Counted from the stretch's first letter, positions 34,737 through 46,798 are shown. The stretch: DNA of 64,000 bases from Nematostella vectensis (GCF_932526225.1 NC_064040.1:16353994-16417993), one strand, 5' to 3'. Notes: generated by a model from the sequence alone, not told the origin. Translations and numbers: made by a program.

Positions 34737-37700
34737 TTATACCGCTTTGGAAACACGCTGCCTTGTCATTTTGGAATTGACATACCTTAAGAATCTTCTC
34801 AAACATAGCGTAGTGCTAACCAGTAAAATGTACACTAGAAGGGCTTCCCCAAGTGACTTGATCAGGGCAAACTTGACGGTCGTCACCACGTGCCGGCCTA
34901 CGCTATACACATACATGTTGTTCTCAGATAAGTGATCAACCAGCCAGGAAGAAAGCCTCTCACCGGTTACTGCTTGAAGGCACAAGCTGCCGACCTAAGG
35001 TATCATCCTTGTCAGTACTACTTATGGAATAATTGGGTTAAAAGTTGAGACATCATCAATAATATCAGTACTCCTTATGGAATAATTGGGGTTAGGGTTA
35101 AAAGTTAAGGCATCATCATCATTTATATCAGTACCCGGTATGAAGTAACTTGGGTTACGGTTAGGTCATAGCCCTAACCCCAATAATTTAACACCGGTAC
35201 TGATAGTAGTAATAATAAGGCCTAGAATCTAAGGCATCATTATTACTATTATTTGTACGAAACAATCATGTCTACCTGAAATAGAGTGTCCTCGTAGCGT
35301 GCGACTTTCGCGTCGATGGACTCTATCATCATCTCCACCCACTTGGTGATGGGAGGGGCCTCCATGGAGATATGACGCCACTCTGTCCCGCGGGAAGGCA
35401 GCTCGATCCCGCGGTCGGGTAATATCGCTTCTACAAAAAGTCTCTCGTACCTTGGGTAGAAGGGTGTCTTTCGAGATGGAATGGCGAATCTGCGGGATAG
35501 AGTATAAGGTTTTATCCCTTGGGACTGGATGTCTGGAGAATAACCGCGTGGCCTTGTCTCAATGGGCGGAATGACAAATCTGCGGGTTGGACCACGTGAC
35601 CTTGTCTCAATGGACGGGATGGCAAATCTGCGGGTTGGATCACGTGACCTGGTCTCAATCGACGGGATGGCAAATCTGCGGGTTGGATCACGTGACCTGG
35701 TCTCAATCGACGGAATGACAAATCTGCGTGTTGGACCACGTGACCTTGTCTCAATGGATGGAATGGCAAATCTGCGGGTTGGACCACGTGACCTTGTCTC
35801 AATGGATGGAATGGCAAATCTGCGGGTTGGACCACGTGACTTTGTTTCAATGGACGGAATGGCAAATCTTCGGGTTGGACCACGTGACCTTGTCTCAAAG
35901 GACGGAATTGCAAATCTGCGGGCTGGACCACGTGACCTTTTCTCAAAGGACGGAATGGCAAATCTGCGGGCTGGACCACGTGACCTTGTCTCAATTGATG
36001 GAATGGCAAATCTGCGGGCTGGACCACGTGACCTTGTCTCAATGGACGGAATGGCAAATCTGCGGGTTGGACCACGTGACCTTGTCTCACTGGACGGAAT
36101 GGCACATTCCTGGGGTGGGCAACTTGACTTTGTCCCTCGGGATGTGATATCAAATCCGCGGGATGGGCAATTCGACTCTGGATTTGGCCGCTGGGACTTT
36201 TCGTTGATGAGACCGTATGACTTTCTAAGAACGTCCGCTGGTGTTCGTTAAAAAAAAGCGAGGAGCAAGTTAAAGACTATGCGTACAAAAAACGGCGAAC
36301 AAAGAACATCTTAGGGCTTTAAAAACCCTGGATTAGCCCCTGCCCCATGGAATATAGGGAAGCCGGAAATTTGATTAGAAGGAAAAGTTCAAGCGCGGCG
36401 CTTTTCATGTGCCATTGCAATTTCAACGAACTTGGAAATAATATGCTTTTCGTGACTCGATAAAATAATATGCAAGGGCGAAAAGGATAGATATGATTGA
36501 TAAATGTTTGAGTAAATCTACCGTCTCACCTGTGATGACACGCACTTCGGCCTCCACCGACATGTATTCGTCGCCTTCCTCGCTCGAATACAAACAGCAC
36601 AGTTTACCGTTCAATTTCTCGCTCATCTGCACCACAAACAGAGCGCCAAACTTCTTCACCTCCTTCCTGTTGGAAATCTCAACAAAGCGCTCACTCGTCT
36701 GTCCTACCGGGTGCTGTTTTATGTGCTCTGTGCTTGTTACTAAGTGCTTTCCTTCGCTTGTCACTTGTGCATTGCCTCCGTTCACGTGATCATTTCGTGC
36801 AACGATTTCTTCGGTTGCTTTAACGTGGTTGTTACTTCCATTCACGGGCTCTCCGCGTCTATCCCCATGATCTTCACGTGCAGTCTTGTCGTCTCCGCGT
36901 TCTGCCTTTATTCCGTGAGCTGTCCCGTGTAGCAGCCCGAGGTTCTTCGCTTGAGTCGCCAGACACGGGATAAGCACCCTTGCACCAGGTGTTACATATT
37001 GAACAGTGCTCGCGACTGTTTCCTGCGCTTTGGCCGTGTAAACACGTGTCTCGCCCCACCCACATAGTGCCGCCATCGCGAGGCCCAAGGTCAAGGCGAT
37101 TCAACAACAATATAACTTTATTTATACCACACACAGAAATTACAGTAAGAAAATAAATAATAATTACAGATTTTGGGTATTGGCTGCCTAGAAGTAACTA
37201 AAAAGCTAATCTGGCTAGGCAGCACAAAAAAGTTCAATTAAATGGAGCGTATAGCAAGGACGTACAAGGCACGAATACAAAATACATGAAAGCAGCAGCA
37301 AAATAAAATGCAATAAAACAAAAAAACTAGATAGAGGCTAATAATTTTCAAGGATTGAGGTCTTTATTGCAGCCTTGAAGCTAGGCAAACGCATGGTTTT
37401 GGTAGGTTCTTTGATGTTATTCCAAATTGAGGCACCTTTAAAACGAATATTAAACTTTCCATAATTAGTTCGAGGTAAAGGGAGGCAGTACGATGATTTA
37501 GAAGCCAGTCTTGTATTATATTTGTGCCTTGAAGCAACCGTAGTAAAAAAAGAATCAAAAGGAGTTGGAAGTAGATTCAAATTAAATTTGTACATAAATA
37601 TTGTATTTAAGTAATAGATTAGATCAGGAGCTTTCAAGATATTTAGTTTTCTAAAGATAGGAGAAGTATGTTCAATGTAAGATGAGAAAGTTATGATTCT

Positions 37701-40700
37701 AACAGCTTTCTTCTGTAAAATAAAAAGAGGCTTGATTGTTGATTCATATGTGTTGCCCCAAATAATAGCACCATAAGTAAGAAATGGATAAATTAGAGAA
37801 TAATATAGCTGAGTGAGAATTGTTGGTGATACATAGTAACGCAGCTTTGCTATTATTCCGACACCTCTGGAGATTTTCTTACTTAACTGGTTAATGTGCT
37901 CCTTCCAGTTAAGAAAGGAGTCAATAACTACACCAAGATATTTGATATTATTTTTTTGTTTAATGGTATTATTATTGATTGATAAAGAAATAGAACTAGC
38001 CAGCCTCTTTTGTGCTGGTCGAAAAATGACAAAATTAGTTTTACTGATGTTCAAAGCCAATTTATTTGCACAAAGCCAACGATTTATATTATACAGATCT
38101 GTGTTTACTTTGGTCTCTAAGGATGTCAATGAAGAATCGGCACAAAATAAATTGGCATCATCAGCAAATAAATGAAAGTCAAATAAGTTGGAGCAGTTAT
38201 TAAAATCATTAATGTACAGAAGAAAGAGAAGGGGACCAAGTACTGAACCTTGAGGCACTCCACATGTTATTGGTAGTGGTGCAGATGACACATTACCAAT
38301 AGAAACAAACTGTTGCCTGTTTGATAAGTAGGAAACAAACCATTCATAAGCTATGCCACGGATGCCGTATGAATAAAGTTTTGCTAATAATATTTTATGA
38401 TCAACAGTATCAAAAGCTTTGCTAAAATCAAGAAATATGCCACAAGAGTATTGACCACCCTCAATTGATCTTTGGATTTTATCGGTAATAAGCAGAAGAG
38501 CATGTTCTGTAGAATGATTGGCTCGAAAGCCAAATTGATTTTTGTACAAAATATCGTATTTGTCTAGAAATTTTATGACTCTGTTATACATTAACCTTTC
38601 AAGTAACTGATTAAAAATAGATAATAATGATATTGGTCTAAAATTAGAAGTGTCAAAATGAGAGCCTGATTTGTAAATAGGTATGACACGTGCAATTTTG
38701 AAGGCATCAGGTACAATGCCAGAAGAAAAGGACAGATTGTATAATATCTCCAGAGGCCTTGAAATAATAGAGCTTAGTATTTTAAGAACTGTAATTGGAA
38801 GGCTAGAAGAACCACAAGCTTTACCTGATTTAATTCCTAAGATTATACTTCTAATTTCCTCTGTAGATGTGGGAGCTAGAAGAAAGCTGTTAGAATTAGC
38901 TGTTGGAAGAAATTCTGAAAATAAAGTGTTTACTTTTGGAATATTGTTGCTGATATTTCTGCCAACATTAGCAAAGAAGTAATTGAACTCATTTGCTATC
39001 TCATTTACATTGGTTAAAACCTTATTAGAAGATACAATTTTTGAAGGTGTGAAATGAGCCTTAGGCTTTAGCACGACAATTTCTTTTATCCCTTTCCAGA
39101 TATTTTTTATGTTAGATTTGTTAAAATTAAAGTACTTTTCATAGTATTTTCTCTTACTTATTGCAATTAAATGGTTCAATTTATTTCTATAGATTTTGTA
39201 TTTTTCAAAATGATATTGATTTCTAGATTTAATAAACTTCCTATAGAGCCTGTTCTTATAATTAATCGAAGTTCTGATGCCCTTGGATATCCAAGGTTTT
39301 GCTTTGAATTTAATTTCTTTTCTAGAAAGTTTTTTCATTGGAACATGGGAATTAATTATTTCATTAGACTTAGCAAGAAAACAGGAAAAAATATCGTTAA
39401 CATTATCCATACCATAAAACTGTAAAGACCAATCAATTTGGCTAAAATCATTAATTAAAGCTTCCTGATCCAACCTAGAATAGTCCCTTTGGTAGAAGTC
39501 ATTTTTTGAGACATTGATATTAATTGAATCTATTGTCAGAAAATTGGGAAGATGATCTGTTAAGGGATAAACAATATTGCCACTACAAGTTTTATGTTCG
39601 AGCGAGTTAAAAAATATATTGTCTATGAGCGTGGCCGAATGATCAGTTATTCTAGTAGGTTGCAAGATATGTGGCTGAAAAGAATATGAAAATAAAGTAT
39701 TAAGAAATTCCCCTGTTTGTTGGTGGGAGTCTGAATTTAATAAATTCAAATTTATGTCACCTGAAAAAAGGCAGAGCTTTCCCTCCTTACTGATTTTGTC
39801 CATGGTTTTATAGAAATGTTCTAAAAAGGGGTCAAGAGAACTATTTGGATGGCGGTAAATAACTCCACATAATATGTTTTTGCTACCCTTATTATTTTGT
39901 ATTTCAACCCATAAAGATTCTTGTTGATCATTTGAAATGGATAAGTCCTCCCTCAAAATGAAATTAAAAGAATCAGCTATAAATAAACCTACTCCCCCAA
40001 CTGAAAATTTAGTCGGTTTCGATATATAAGTAAAACCTGGGAGAGAACAATTAGCAATATGCTCTCTACAGTCAGAATGCCAGGTTTCAGATAGAGCAAT
40101 TAACTTAAAAGGATGATTTAAAGTAGAAAGCATATCTTGTAATTTATCAAAGTTTTTTGAAATACTTCTTATATTACAATGAAGAAGTGAGAGCGATTTG
40201 TCTGATAAATTTGAAAGCTCATAAGACGAGTGAAATTCATGGGGGGAGTAGTATTTTGAATTAATCTGACTAGGAATATTAATATCTAAATCAAAGTCAC
40301 TTAAATTCGGAGAATTCAAACTAGAAACTATGTCTAGATGAGGAAGATTTTCAAGGCGAACGCGATCAATGAATGGGGAGCAGTGGCACAATGTATTGGA
40401 ATTAAAGACTAGATCCAATAGATCATTGTTGTTTAAATTGTGAAAGGGAAAGACTTCAGAATAGCAGGGCTGACAGAGCCATAAATCGTTGGTGAGCGAT
40501 AAATGATTAAACTGTTTAAGCAACAATTTTGAGCATTTAAAGTGACACCACTGTAAACATGAATCACATTCGACAGCACGACAGTTCTTTCTTATAATTT
40601 TAGAACAAATGTGACAGATAACTCTAGTCATTGTAAGTCAACATAAGAACTTATATGTGATCTAGTTAATTGTAAACTTCGATGGAAAGAATACATGTTA

Positions 40701-42328
40701 GCTATGTGACTTATTCTTAACTTGCTGTATTTGTACTTGCCGCACTGTCGCTCTTGGAGGAGATGTTGGTATCTGTCATCGCCGTCGCCCCTTCGACTTC
40801 GTGAACAAAGCTGGAGCTTCTTAGATTTATTAATACCGATTCATCGGTAACATGAATCGATGGACTGCGTTCATTCTTGCGCAAATAGATGTTTCCATTT
40901 GCAGTCCAAATGAAGTCATACTTCATTTGTTTTCTATCCTCCAACGCACTTTTGAATAATGCCTTGTTTCTTTGAGTGAGAGACTCACTGAGATAGATCG
41001 AGTTACTTTTAAATCTATCCAGGCCAGGCACGTTGTGTGTGGAGAGCTCACGCAACCTCCCCCTGGCTTTGTATGTTTCGTCTCGCTTGTCACGGCTTGT
41101 AAATTTGACTATGATGGAGGGCGGGAACTTTGCCGTCGAGTTTTTAGGCTTGATGCGGTGGCTGGTCGAGATATCCTGTCTCGAGAGCTTGACCCCAATT
41201 AGGTTGGCGACTTGACACGCTATTTGAGAAGTGTCTTCTCCTTTAACCTCAGGGATCCCACGGATCTCGAGGCATTCCCGGCGGCCATATTGCTCTAGAT
41301 CGTTTAGCCATTTCCCTTGGTTTGATAATGTAGATCTGAGTAGCCCCACTTCCGAATGAAGACGAGAATTCTCTTTCGAGAGTTCTTTTACTTTAACCTC
41401 TTGATCTGAGACTTTCTTTAAGATGATGTCGTACTTTTCATTTAGAAAGTCAAGAGACGCCTGTAATGGCGCCAGTTTCTTGTCGAGTAGTTCTTCCAAA
41501 ACCTCTCTTGTTAAAGCCATGGCCACAAAAAAATAAAGAACAAATAGACACATACGACAACACTAAATATTTGAATTACATATATGAACTTAATGCACAT
41601 GAAAGTGCAAACAACGACTTCAAAACGCGGAGCTAAAGCTAGGCACGTCCAACCACGCCGCTGTCATAATCAATCATCCAATTTTCGTGGATAGATATGA
41701 TTGATAAATGTTTGAGTAAATCTACCGTCTCACCTGTGATGACACGCACTTCGGCCTCCACCGACATGTATTCGTCGCCTTCCTCGCTCGAATACAAACA
41801 GCACAGTTTACCGTTCAATTTCTCGCTCATCTGCACCACAAACAGAGCGCCAAACTTCTTCACCTCCTTCCTGTTGGAAATCTCAACAAAGCGCTCACTC
41901 GTCTGTCCTACCGGGTGCTGTTTTATGTGCTCTGTGCTTGTTACTAAGTGCTTTCCTTCGCTTGTCACTTGTGCATTGCCTCCGTTCACGTGATCATTTC
42001 GTGCAACGATTTCTTCGGTTGCTTTAACGTGGTTGTTACTTCCATTCACGGGCTCTCCGCGTCTATCCCCATGATTTTCACGTGCAGTCTTGTCGTCTCC
42101 GCGTTCTGCCTTTATTCCGTGAGCTGTCCCGTGTAGCAGCCCGAGGTTCTTCGCTTGAGTCGCCAGACACGGGATAAGCACCCTTGCACCAGGTGTAACA
42201 TATTGAACAGTGCTCGCGACTGTTTCCTGCGCTTTGGCCGTGTAAACACGTGTCTCGCCCCACCCACATAGTGGCGCCATTGCGAGGCCCAAGGTCAAGG
42301 CGATAAAAAGTGTTTTTGTTAAACTCAT
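34737..42328 (-). CDS. Gene X, copy A: predicted type I membrane protein with 16-aa repeats, split by a LINE
   Basis: Exons 41734-42328, 35276-36237 and 34737-34994 join in phase (604 aa). Exon 1 encodes a signal peptide (MSLTKTLFIALTLGLAMA). A region follows with two widely spaced cysteine sites (RVLIPC, GKLCC) and a final strand-like MSVEAEVRVI, loosely Ig-like. Exon 2 encodes about 11 tandem 16-residue repeats (core ETRSRGPTRRFAIPSI), then a non-repetitive domain (RYERLFVEAILPDRG ... WVEMMIESIDAKVARYED). Exon 3 has a hydrophobic segment (SLGEALLVYILLV) and a basic tail. The intron between exons 1 and 2 contains the LINE plus a partial second exon 1, yet donor and acceptor remain intact, so splicing across it is possible. 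I do not recognise the family; function unknown. Confidence 0.75.
35081..35212. repeat. Fold-back element in gene X intron 2
   Basis: AATTGGGGTTAGGGTTA near 35083 is inverted at TAGCCCTAACCCCAATAATT near 35169, with matching outer ATCAGTAC/GTACTGAT words. The same structure is present in units B and C. The telomere-like word GGGTTAGGG is part of this element and does not mark an interstitial telomere. Confidence 0.65.
35540..36112 (-). repeat. Coding 48-bp minisatellite of gene X, copy A (~11 full units)
   Basis: Each unit contains CAAATCTGCGGGTTGGACCA and CGTGACCTTGTCTCAATGGA on the plus strand. In the gene X frame it encodes 16 residues. The frame is uninterrupted from the exon 2 acceptor (36237) to its donor (35276) and matches the phases of both flanking exons. 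Every full unit carries the palindrome CACGTG. Confidence 0.9.
36486..37100 (-). pseudogene. Partial duplicate of gene X exon 1, left of the LINE
   Basis: These 615 bp match 41690-42304 at a constant offset of 5,204 with no indel. I noticed four substitutions, all private to this left copy. It keeps the exon 1 donor (36530) but lacks the start codon and first ~10 signal-peptide codons, because the LINE 3' end joins at 37101. No acceptor precedes it, so it should be skipped in splicing. Confidence 0.9.
37338..40631 (-). CDS. LINE ORF2: PHD-like finger, endonuclease and reverse transcriptase (1097 aa)
   Basis: The N-terminal cysteine-rich finger (CHICSKIIRKNC, CDSCLQWCHFKC, LWLCQPC; residues ~5-57) resembles the PHD-type finger of CR1/L2-group proteins. 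An APE-type endonuclease follows (LLHCNIRSI, ALSETWH, SGDINLNLL, TDHLPNFL). The reverse transcriptase has NFRPISLLS, NQFGFRANHSTEHAL, LDFSKAFDTVDH, GVPQGSVLGPLLFLLYINDF and catalytic FADD. The C terminus has LIYPFLTYGAIIWG. No stop or frameshift seen; length is normal for the group. It performs target-primed reverse transcription in this family. Confidence 0.95.
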   Translation of the reverse strand: MTRVICHICSKIIRKNCRAVECDSCLQWCHFKCSKLLLKQFNHLSLTNDLWLCQPCYSEVFPFHNLNNNDLLDLVFNSNTLCHCSPFIDRVRLENLPHLDIVSSLNSPNLSDFDLDINIPSQINSKYYSPHEFHSSYELSNLSDKSLSLLHCNIRSISKNFDKLQDMLSTLNHPFKLIALSETWHSDCREHIANCSLPGFTYISKPTKFSVGGVGLFIADSFNFILREDLSISNDQQESLWVEIQNNKGSKNILCGVIYRHPNSSLDPFLEHFYKTMDKISKEGKLCLFSGDINLNLLNSDSHQQTGEFLNTLFSYSFQPHILQPTRITDHSATLIDNIFFNSLEHKTCSGNIVYPLTDHLPNFLTIDSININVSKNDFYQRDYSRLDQEALINDFSQIDWSLQFYGMDNVNDIFSCFLAKSNEIINSHVPMKKLSRKEIKFKAKPWISKGIRTSINYKNRLYRKFIKSRNQYHFEKYKIYRNKLNHLIAISKRKYYEKYFNFNKSNIKNIWKGIKEIVVLKPKAHFTPSKIVSSNKVLTNVNEIANEFNYFFANVGRNISNNIPKVNTLFSEFLPTANSNSFLLAPTSTEEIRSIILGIKSGKACGSSSLPITVLKILSSIISRPLEILYNLSFSSGIVPDAFKIARVIPIYKSGSHFDTSNFRPISLLSIFNQLLERLMYNRVIKFLDKYDILYKNQFGFRANHSTEHALLLITDKIQRSIEGGQYSCGIFLDFSKAFDTVDHKILLAKLYSYGIRGIAYEWFVSYLSNRQQFVSIGNVSSAPLPITCGVPQGSVLGPLLFLLYINDFNNCSNLFDFHLFADDANLFCADSSLTSLETKVNTDLYNINRWLCANKLALNISKTNFVIFRPAQKRLASSISLSINNNTIKQKNNIKYLGVVIDSFLNWKEHINQLSKKISRGVGIIAKLRYYVSPTILTQLYYSLIYPFLTYGAIIWGNTYESTIKPLFILQKKAVRIITFSSYIEHTSPIFRKLNILKAPDLIYYLNTIFMYKFNLNLLPTPFDSFFTTVASRHKYNTRLASKSSYCLPLPRTNYGKFNIRFKGASIWNNIKEPTKTMRLPSFKAAIKTSILENY
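40717..41553 (-). CDS. LINE ORF1: coiled-coil nucleic-acid-binding protein (278 aa)
   Basis: N-terminal heptad-rich coiled coil (VSDQEVKVKELSKENSRLHS) followed by the conserved block QYGRRECLEIRGIPE typical of LINE ORF1 proteins with an RRM-like fold, then a basic C-terminal domain and a Ser/Thr-rich tail (SSKSDSAAST). Expected to coat the element RNA. The ATG preceding ALTREVLEELL is 11 codons inside the frame and is an alternative start. Confidence 0.9.
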   Translation of the reverse strand: MCLFVLYFFVAMALTREVLEELLDKKLAPLQASLDFLNEKYDIILKKVSDQEVKVKELSKENSRLHSEVGLLRSTLSNQGKWLNDLEQYGRRECLEIRGIPEVKGEDTSQIACQVANLIGVKLSRQDISTSHRIKPKNSTAKFPPSIIVKFTSRDKRDETYKARGRLRELSTHNVPGLDRFKSNSIYLSESLTQRNKALFKSALEDRKQMKYDFIWTANGNIYLRKNERSPSIHVTDESVLINLRSSSFVHEVEGATAMTDTNISSKSDSAASTNTAS

Positions 42329-42700
42329 GTTAAATTTTCTAAAGTAAAATCTCGAGATACGTAGTACGCGTCCGAGCAGTACAAAGATAGAACAGTGTAC
42401 GAGTTTGTAACCAGGGAGACGTGTTACATGGAATAAAAGTATTGTGACGTTATGTTGAGCGTGCACCAAAGCGCGCGCGCTTGTTTCATTTTCCCATTCT
42501 CACTGGAACGCAAGCGTGAGAGGAAAAGCAGAACGCAACTGCTTGATTTTCTTGCGCTTGTGTTTGACCGATTCTCACTTGTTTCACGCTTCAGTTTGTG
42601 CTTACGCTTGCATTCCAGTGAGAATCGGTAAATTACGTGTGCTGCGCTTGAGTCCAAGTAAGAACCGACCAACCTCGGCAAACCGGCACGCGCGCGCAGT
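42329..42700. promoter_or_regulatory. Gene X upstream region with an inverted repeat (unit A)
   Basis: The 5' flank of gene X. It contains an inverted pair, CATTCTCACTGGAACGCAAG near 42492 and CTTGCATTCCAGTGAGAATC near 42607, enclosing further repeats of CGCTTG and GATTCTCACTTG. Conserved in B and C (from ~52688 and ~60457). It is probably a fold-back repeat close to or within the promoter. Confidence 0.5.
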
Positions 42701-42705
42701 AACAA

Positions 42706-43445
42706 AGCCACCACCTTCACCCAAACACCACCACACCACCGGTAACACAGCCACCATCCCACCCAAACACCACCACACCATCGGTAACACAGCCACCACC
42801 TCCACCCAAACACCACCACACCACCAGTAACACAGCCACCATCCCACCCAAAAACCACCACACCACCAGTAACAAAGCCACCATCCCACCCAAACACCAC
42901 CACACCACCAGTAACAAAGCCACCATCCCACCCAAACACCACCAGTAACACAGCCACCATCCCACCCAAACACCACCACACCACCAGTAACACAGCCACC
43001 ATCCTACCCAAACACCACCACACCACCAGTAACACAGCCACCATCCCACCCAAACACCACCACACCACCAGTAACACAGCCACCATCCCACCCAAACACC
43101 ACCACACCACCAGTAACACAGCCAGCATCACACCCAAACACCACTAATCCACCAGTAACAAAGCCACCATCCCACCCAAACACCACCACACCACCAGTAA
43201 CACAGCCACCATCCCACCCAAACACCACCACACCACCAGTAACACAGCCACCATCCCACCCAAACACCACCACACCACCGGTAACACAGCCACCATCCCA
43301 CCCAAACACCACCACACCACCGGTAACACAGCCACCATCCCACCCAAACACCACCACACCACCAGTAACACAGCCAGCATCACACCCAAACACCACCACT
43401 CCACCGGTAACACAGCCACCACCAGTAACCCAGCCACCACCTCCA
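42706..43445. repeat. 42-bp minisatellite, expanded only in unit A (~17 copies)
   Basis: Unit contains CACAGCCACCATCCCACCCA and AACACCACCACACCACCAGT, with some shortened units. In units B and C the same position holds about one unit (52905-52951 and 60674-60720). It is low-complexity and open in several frames on both strands (Thr/Pro-rich or Trp/Val/Gly-rich); I see no start or splice context that would make it coding. Confidence 0.92.
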
Positions 43446-43599
43446 GTTAAACACATATAACACCTGGTTTATGTGGTCTTTATCATGAATCATCGTTGAC
43501 GTGATCATGAGCAAACGCCTATAATAATGTCTTCAAAATCTTGTTTACCTGCCTATCTACATTACAATAAAAATATCAATTGTTTGTACAAACCTATCT

Positions 43600-43800
43600 G
43601 ATAAAGTGTCCTGTTTATAACGCGCGAACATTAAGAAGCGCATCACCTGAAGGCTTGTTTCCAAATAATCCCACCCGATCGCAGCTAATTTGACCGTACG
43701 ATCGCAACCGATTGCAAATTGGTTTCCATGTGATTGCACACGATCACAAAGTGGTTTAACACACGATCGTATGGCGAGTTTTTTATATAATATACACATA
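43600..43800. other. GATCG-rich segment between minisatellite and satellite
   Basis: Repeated short palindromic words (CGATCG, ACGATCG, TGATCGTG) in a ~150-bp block, present in all units (B ~52985-53170, C ~60754-60939). It may be a short transposon-derived sequence. No gene. Confidence 0.4.
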
Positions 43801-43802
43801 AT

Positions 43803-44520
43803 CGCCAGCGATGAGAGCGATAATAATGGAAACTTGCTCTTTAAAGGCAGCGGAACACCTCAAAAAGTAGGAAGGCGAATTTCTCCCAACATCACCATAG
43901 TGAGATACTAAGATGAGAGCGATAATAATGGAAACTTGCTCTTTACAGGCAGCGGAGCACCTCAAAAAGTAGGAAGGCGAATTTCTCCCAACATCACCAT
44001 AGTGAGATACTAAGATGAGAGCGATAATAATGGAAACTTGCTCTTTACAGGCAGCGGAGAACCTCAAAAAGTAGGAAGGCGAATTTCTCCCAACATCACC
44101 ATAGTGAGATACTAAGATGAGAGCGATAATAATGGAAACTTGCTCTTTACAGGCAGCGGAGAACCTCAAAAAGTAGGAAGGCGAATTTCTCCCAACATCA
44201 CCATAGTGAGATACTAAGATGAGAGCGATAATAATGGAAACTTGCTCTTTACAGGCAGCGGAGCACCTCAAAAAGTAGGAAGGCGAATTTCTCCCAACAT
44301 CACCATAGTGAGATACTAAGATGAGAGCGATAATAATAAAAACTTGCTCTTTACAGGCAGCGGAACACCTCAAAAAGTAGGAAGGCGAATTTCTCCCAGC
44401 ATCACCATAGTGAGATACTAAGATGAGAGCGATAATAATGGAAACTTGCTCTTTACAGGCAGCGGAGCACCTCAAAAAGTAGGAAGGCGAATTTCTCCCA
44501 ACATCACCATAGTGAGACAC
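43803..44520. repeat. 102-bp satellite, unit A (~7 copies)
   Basis: Unit includes AGATGAGAGCGATAATAATG, TTGCTCTTTACAGGCAGCGG and AGGCGAATTTCTCCCAACAT. The period of 102 (34 codons) gives an open minus-strand frame without stops, but there is no supporting start or splice context. It lies upstream of gene X. Confidence 0.95.
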
Positions 44521-44821
44521 TAAGAATGCTCAAAATGAGATCCCCCTTGCTGTTGAAGCCTTACTTACATTGAACGCGCAGACACGCACTATACGTTAGC
44601 ATTGAACGTACTGTTACAAACTACACGCACATACACGCACTTTACAGCACTGAACTACACGCTAAAGCTCTTCCTTGCTTTGGACGTCATCAACACGCAT
44701 CAATCTCGCGAAACTTCACTCTCTCCTGTCACGCGCCACGGAATTATCTGTAAATGACCTCTGTTACTCTTGTAAGTGCTCGTTAAATGTCACGCATTAT
44801 TTGCTAAAGCTCTCCTTTCTT
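44521..44821. other. Unassigned spacer between unit A and the FYVE fragment
   Basis: Contains recurrent ACACGCAC words and AT-rich sequence. No exon or RNA gene recognised. Confidence 0.4.
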
Positions 44822-45000
44822 TGTCACGCATTTGTCACACACCCGAACAGGGTGGTCCCACCCCCGGGACGGGACCGTCCTCCGTTGTTTTGAGCACTCG
44901 TCACAGAAGCCCTGTCCACAGGAGCGGCAATGGTGCTTTCGATCGCTTCCTTTGAACTCCTGTTTACAGTGATGGCTCATGCAACTTTCGAACTCAGCAG
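44822..45000 (-). pseudogene. FYVE zinc-finger exon fragment
   Basis: The minus strand reads a FYVE-type zinc finger: SAEFESCM, then KHHCRSCGQGFCDECS, then GWDHPVRVCDKC. The R-K-H-H-C-R and R-V-C signature blocks and eight cysteines are present; the first pair is spaced C-x4-C rather than C-x2-C. The frame stops shortly after VTKKGEL. It abuts (ATT)n at 45001. FYVE domains bind PI3P on endosomes. No other exon of such a gene is in the window, so this looks like a dispersed fragment. Confidence 0.75.
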
Positions 45001-45002
45001 AA

Positions 45003-46644
<1,642 letters not shown>

Positions 46645-46679
<35 letters not shown>

Positions 46680-46758
46680 CATTATCATTATCATTATCAT
46701 TATCATTATCATTATCATTATCATTATCATTATCATTATCATTATCATTATCATTATC

Positions 46759-46796
<38 letters not shown>

Positions 46797-46798
46797 CA
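46645..46798. repeat. (TCATTA)n microsatellite between two convergent LINE fragments
   Basis: About 23 hexamer units ending in a short ATT run. The 3' ends of two unrelated RLE-LINE fragments meet it from either side. Confidence 0.97.

Larger units (their letters stand above)
37101..41689 (-). mobile_element. Full-length CR1/L2-like non-LTR retrotransposon with both ORFs open
   Basis: 4,589 bp, 5' end at 41689 and 3' end at 37101, in the same orientation as gene X. It has ORF1 (40717-41553), an 85-nt gap, ORF2 (37338-40631), a short 5' UTR and a ~237-nt 3' UTR ending near GTTATATTGTTGTTGAA without a long poly(A). The flanks are 615-bp direct repeats of host sequence, not an ordinary short target-site duplication. 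Both ORFs are intact, so it may be recently active. Confidence 0.92.

Noticed and set aside
35083-35200. Interstitial telomere sequence (GGGTTAGGG words)
   Set aside because: Only one or two units per side, arranged as an inverted repeat of a fold-back element.
35562-36251. Plus-strand 229-codon frame and the alternative minus-strand 213-codon frame over the gene X repeats
   Set aside because: A different minus-strand frame runs without stops from a good acceptor to a good donor and joins exons 1 and 3 in phase, so that one is taken as real.
36423-37094. Left copy of gene X exon 1 as a separate gene
   Set aside because: It lacks the start codon and most of the signal peptide, and the LINE 3' end replaces its 5' part; it is a duplicate fragment.
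42424-43456. Trp/Val/Gly-rich or Thr/Pro-rich (mucin-like) proteins over the 42-bp repeat
   Set aside because: Open in several frames on both strands and collapsed to one unit in units B and C, which a real mucin domain would not be expected to tolerate; no exon context.
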